NCBI RefSeq assembly: GCF_000485595.1
Contig: NW_014577364.1
Coordinates: forward strand, 83,999 to 130,930
DNA length: 46,932 bases
Origin: Priapulus caudatus
Taxonomy: Eukaryota; Priapulida; Priapulimorpha; Priapulimorphida; Priapulidae
Direction: 5' to 3'
How positions within the stretch are numbered: position 1 is the stretch's first letter; every line of letters begins with the position of its first letter. Below are positions 44,393 to 46,932 of the stretch, one piece after another. The notes under the pieces are model-generated. The model was given only the letters and a program-made list of their open reading frames with translations, had not been told where the DNA came from and searched no databases. The position numbers were made by a program, and so were the translations under genes.

Positions 44393-45989
44393 AAGGGATA
44401 AAAGATTACCTAACATAAAAGGAAATGTGCGTTTTAGTTCTCGCGACATAAGTATGAGTGGGCGTGCGGTGCGTTGACGCTAAGTGACAGGGCGGCGGCC
44501 AACACTCTCATCTCTCTGACCAGAATCGTGTCGGGGTTGTGTTTTTATCACATGATGAAGGCGGGCGGGAAGCCACTGCGTTTCGCTCTGTATAACGCGG
44601 CTTCCGATTAGCGCTCGTCGCGGGCGGATGGCGTCCTCTCTGTCGGAGAAGGTCACCTTGCAAATTTCTGTTTTCATTTTTGTTAGGCGATAGGTAGGTT
44701 GCGTCGCGAGTTCGTCAACTGTCGGCGCTGTTGCTATACCCCGACCTCACGTCGCGTTACAGTAATGGGTTAGCGCGAATCGACAGCGACTGTAGAAACC
44801 ACTAGGCGGAACGGACGGGCCTAGCTGCCCGGCGAGCCATTTATCATGCTTGGGTTAGGCAGGAACCTGGCGGAGCAGGTGGATCTACCAGCGAGGGTCA
44901 GTGCTGAGCCGGTGTGGCCTATCTCGGAAGTGATTCTCTCGTCTACGCGTTATGCTTTCGGATGTCGCCGCACAAAGGTCATTTAAATCAGGTCGTCCTT
45001 ATATACGTACTCTGCGCGCTGTATTTTAAATAGTTTTTCGGCAGAGTGGCCTTTTCTAGTTATACGAATCGTTTATTAAACTAGTGATGAATATTTGCAT
45101 AGTATTTTTCGTTAGTGTATACTCGCTGTATATTAATGCTAATGAAGATGGTAAATTAACCACGGACGAGAATCATACATGTGTTTATCATAAGTATCTC
45201 GTTATTAAAATTATTCGCTCTAGATAGCTGCTCCTAACGACGATAATCACTTTCCCGCTCTGGCAATTATGATCCGTCGCGTTAAGTTTATAGTCTATAC
45301 GTGTGTTATTACACTCAGGTTGACGTGTTTGTCGCACACAAATGCGCAGCGAAGGCCGAAGCCTATAGTCGGAAAAGAGGCAACATTAATAAATATTGAA
45401 GTAATCATCAGGAATAGAAGGATAACTACGCGCTACCTTCGTTAATTAATTAACAGTATACGTGCGGTATCGGCGCTTTGCGTGGAGAGCTGAGGCCTAT
45501 TCATCGGTAGTGTGCTTTATTATACTGGCCTGCCTAGTTATTTTTTTTATACTTAATGCAGAGTATATATATACCAACTTTATTGATATTGACCATGTAA
45601 ACGTAAATGTAGGAAGTTAGAAGGTGCTTCTTTGCTATATTTATCAGCCAGCACCATCACTCCAGATTCATCAGCAGCAACAGCACTCATCGTCGTCAAT
45701 GTCCGTCGTCATTGGTTGTCATTTTTGTCAATATCTTGGTCAACACTTGAGACTTATAATGGACTAATACAGTGTTTTAGAATGCGGTGAGATGCGTAAA
45801 ATCAGGGGTTATGGAGCCTAAGACATATATAGAATGCAGGCGATTTTTTTTGGGGTGGTAAGGCCCCCCACGTGACGAATTGCCACCCACGTGACGGTTT
45901 TTCGTGCGTGACGGATGCCACCCAGATGAACCGCGAAGTTCTATCAATTAATACCTAACGTTTCTGAAACGGAATTTTTAATAAATTTG
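44393..45989. other. Spacer, no gene recognised
   Basis: Mixed GC-rich then AT-rich sequence. It contains repeated cacgtgacg / ccacc motifs at 45868-45928. No coding exon, RNA gene or inverted-repeat element could be supported. Confidence 0.5.
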
Positions 45990-46418
45990 CTAATGCGGTA
46001 TAAGATATGCCCACAAGCCTAATACGCAAATAGGGCAGCGCGACGTAGTTGGGATGGGGTGGGCCGTGACGTAAAACAGGTAATCACCCTCTAATTCACC
46101 AATCTTGAACTTGACGTGGTTATTTTTTAACGCATATGGCCGCTTAAGGCGCACTGCACCGCCGCTCAGTGTCTGGTTGCTTGGCTTCCACGCGTTTTCG
46201 CTGCCGATTATGCAAACATCAATTATTGCGTCAAAACAATCTAATTTGTAGTGAATTACACGACTTTTATCAGTTTTTATCCCATGAAACGCGCAACAAT
46301 TGTGGAAGCGGTACACGCAGGTAACATCACAAGTTCCGCCGAAGGCCCGTTTGTTTCTATATCTGCCACATGATGGCAGCTTCTTACAAGTGCAAATGAA
46401 ATTTCGTGTAACTTCCAT
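45990..46418 (-). CDS. Orphan 142-codon ORF, Cys-rich N-terminus
   Basis: Starts MEVTRNFICTCKKLPSCGRY. Seven Cys fall in the first 42 residues (C9, C11, C17, C30, C34, C41, C42); a mixed segment ending in TAHPIPTTSRCPICVLG follows. An in-frame TAG lies eight codons before the ATG. It is long for this AT-rich, intron-rich region, but I recognise no family, see no signal peptide, and cannot exclude an exon of a larger gene, a transposon remnant or chance. Confidence 0.3.
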   Translation of the reverse strand: MEVTRNFICTCKKLPSCGRYRNKRAFGGTCDVTCVYRFHNCCAFHGIKTDKSRVIHYKLDCFDAIIDVCIIGSENAWKPSNQTLSGGAVRLKRPYALKNNHVKFKIGELEGDYLFYVTAHPIPTTSRCPICVLGLWAYLIPH

Positions 46419-46932
46419 AGATTTTTTAACTAATGCAAGCTAGATTCGCGATCTATCTGCCATGCTTTTACTAGATGTCGGCATGCGTGCCTTCCACAGT
46501 CCTGGATGCACATTATGCAATCGACCATAATGCTGTCTCTATTTACCGGCTAATTCAATAGTAACACATAAGTGGCGAGATGTTTTTCAAGTTTACGATA
46601 TAGTAACAAACGAATGCATTAAAACGTCACTGTATCTACATTTCTGTGCTGGCTTTTGGTGTCACTGTCGTGCGACATAAATTATATACATAGCAGTTTT
46701 TATTAGCACCGTCTAAGCTCAACACAGACAATACGTACATTCACCGGATTACTTGCTCGCTCGCTGCACCGTTATTTCTAAAAAATACGCAAATTATGTC
46801 TTGATCACCACTTGCCAGCTTTCCAAATCACAGTCGTTCTTTAATTTTTAAAGCTAATTTAAAAACATGTGATAAACAGATTTAAAGCTAATTTAAAGTG
46901 TATATAACAATATGGTAATGAACATATAAATT
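46419..46932. other. Window end, no gene seen
   Basis: AT-rich sequence. A direct repeat of tttaaagctaattt occurs near 46847 and 46880. Nothing else is supported. Confidence 0.5.

Noticed and set aside
43124-44449. 441-codon open frame on the minus strand, Ser/Leu-rich
   Set aside because: It is the CTCTCT strand of the GA microsatellite, which lacks stop codons. It has no splice or start logic and no protein-like composition.

Overview
The window is metazoan nuclear DNA, most likely from an invertebrate. It has spliced genes with GT-AG introns of about 0.1 to 4 kb, long CA/GT/GA microsatellites, many short non-autonomous DNA transposons and a decayed LINE. I cannot name the species. There are no bacterial features, CRISPR arrays, tRNAs or rRNAs that I can see.

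Three genes can be rebuilt exon by exon with phase-consistent splice sites. (1) 821-16719, plus strand: kinesin light chain (KLC), 15 coding exons giving 552 residues in the window. The N-terminal exon(s) lie upstream of base 1. It has the coiled coil, acidic linker, TPR array and a C-terminal tail with an amphipathic-helix exon. Reading through one internal donor gives a shorter alternative tail. (2) 20421-26437, minus strand: enolase-phosphatase E1 (ENOPH1, methionine salvage), complete in six exons, 301 aa, with about 45 extra C-terminal residues. (3) 29834 to 39558 or 41524, plus strand: a long coiled-coil protein of about 1,000 aa that I do not recognise. Every intron is phase 0, its first exon is present twice (27526-27630 and 29834-29938), and a 25-N assembly gap lies beside the second copy. 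Genes 2 and 3 are head to head.

1-820 is upstream intron made of CA repeats, a 3 x 29-bp repeat and a 5 x 74-bp satellite that contains the KLC splice acceptor. Introns and spacers hold inverted-repeat elements, several with clear target-site duplications: a 663-bp foldback with TTAA ends, hAT-like CAG...CTG elements, a Harbinger-like element, a pogo/Tigger-like element nested in a LINE, and a two-copy family with TTAGGG-like motifs. From 41.5 kb to the end there is no gene I can support: it holds microsatellites, a very large GA tract, one inverted-repeat element and one orphan 142-codon ORF.

The most novel signal is a family of ultra-short palindromic elements, 38-66 bp, with ends CARGAGT...ACTCYTG and 7-8-bp direct repeats on both sides. 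There are four good copies and several partial ones. One copy falls on a codon boundary in a candidate last exon of gene 3 and supplies its final codons and stop.
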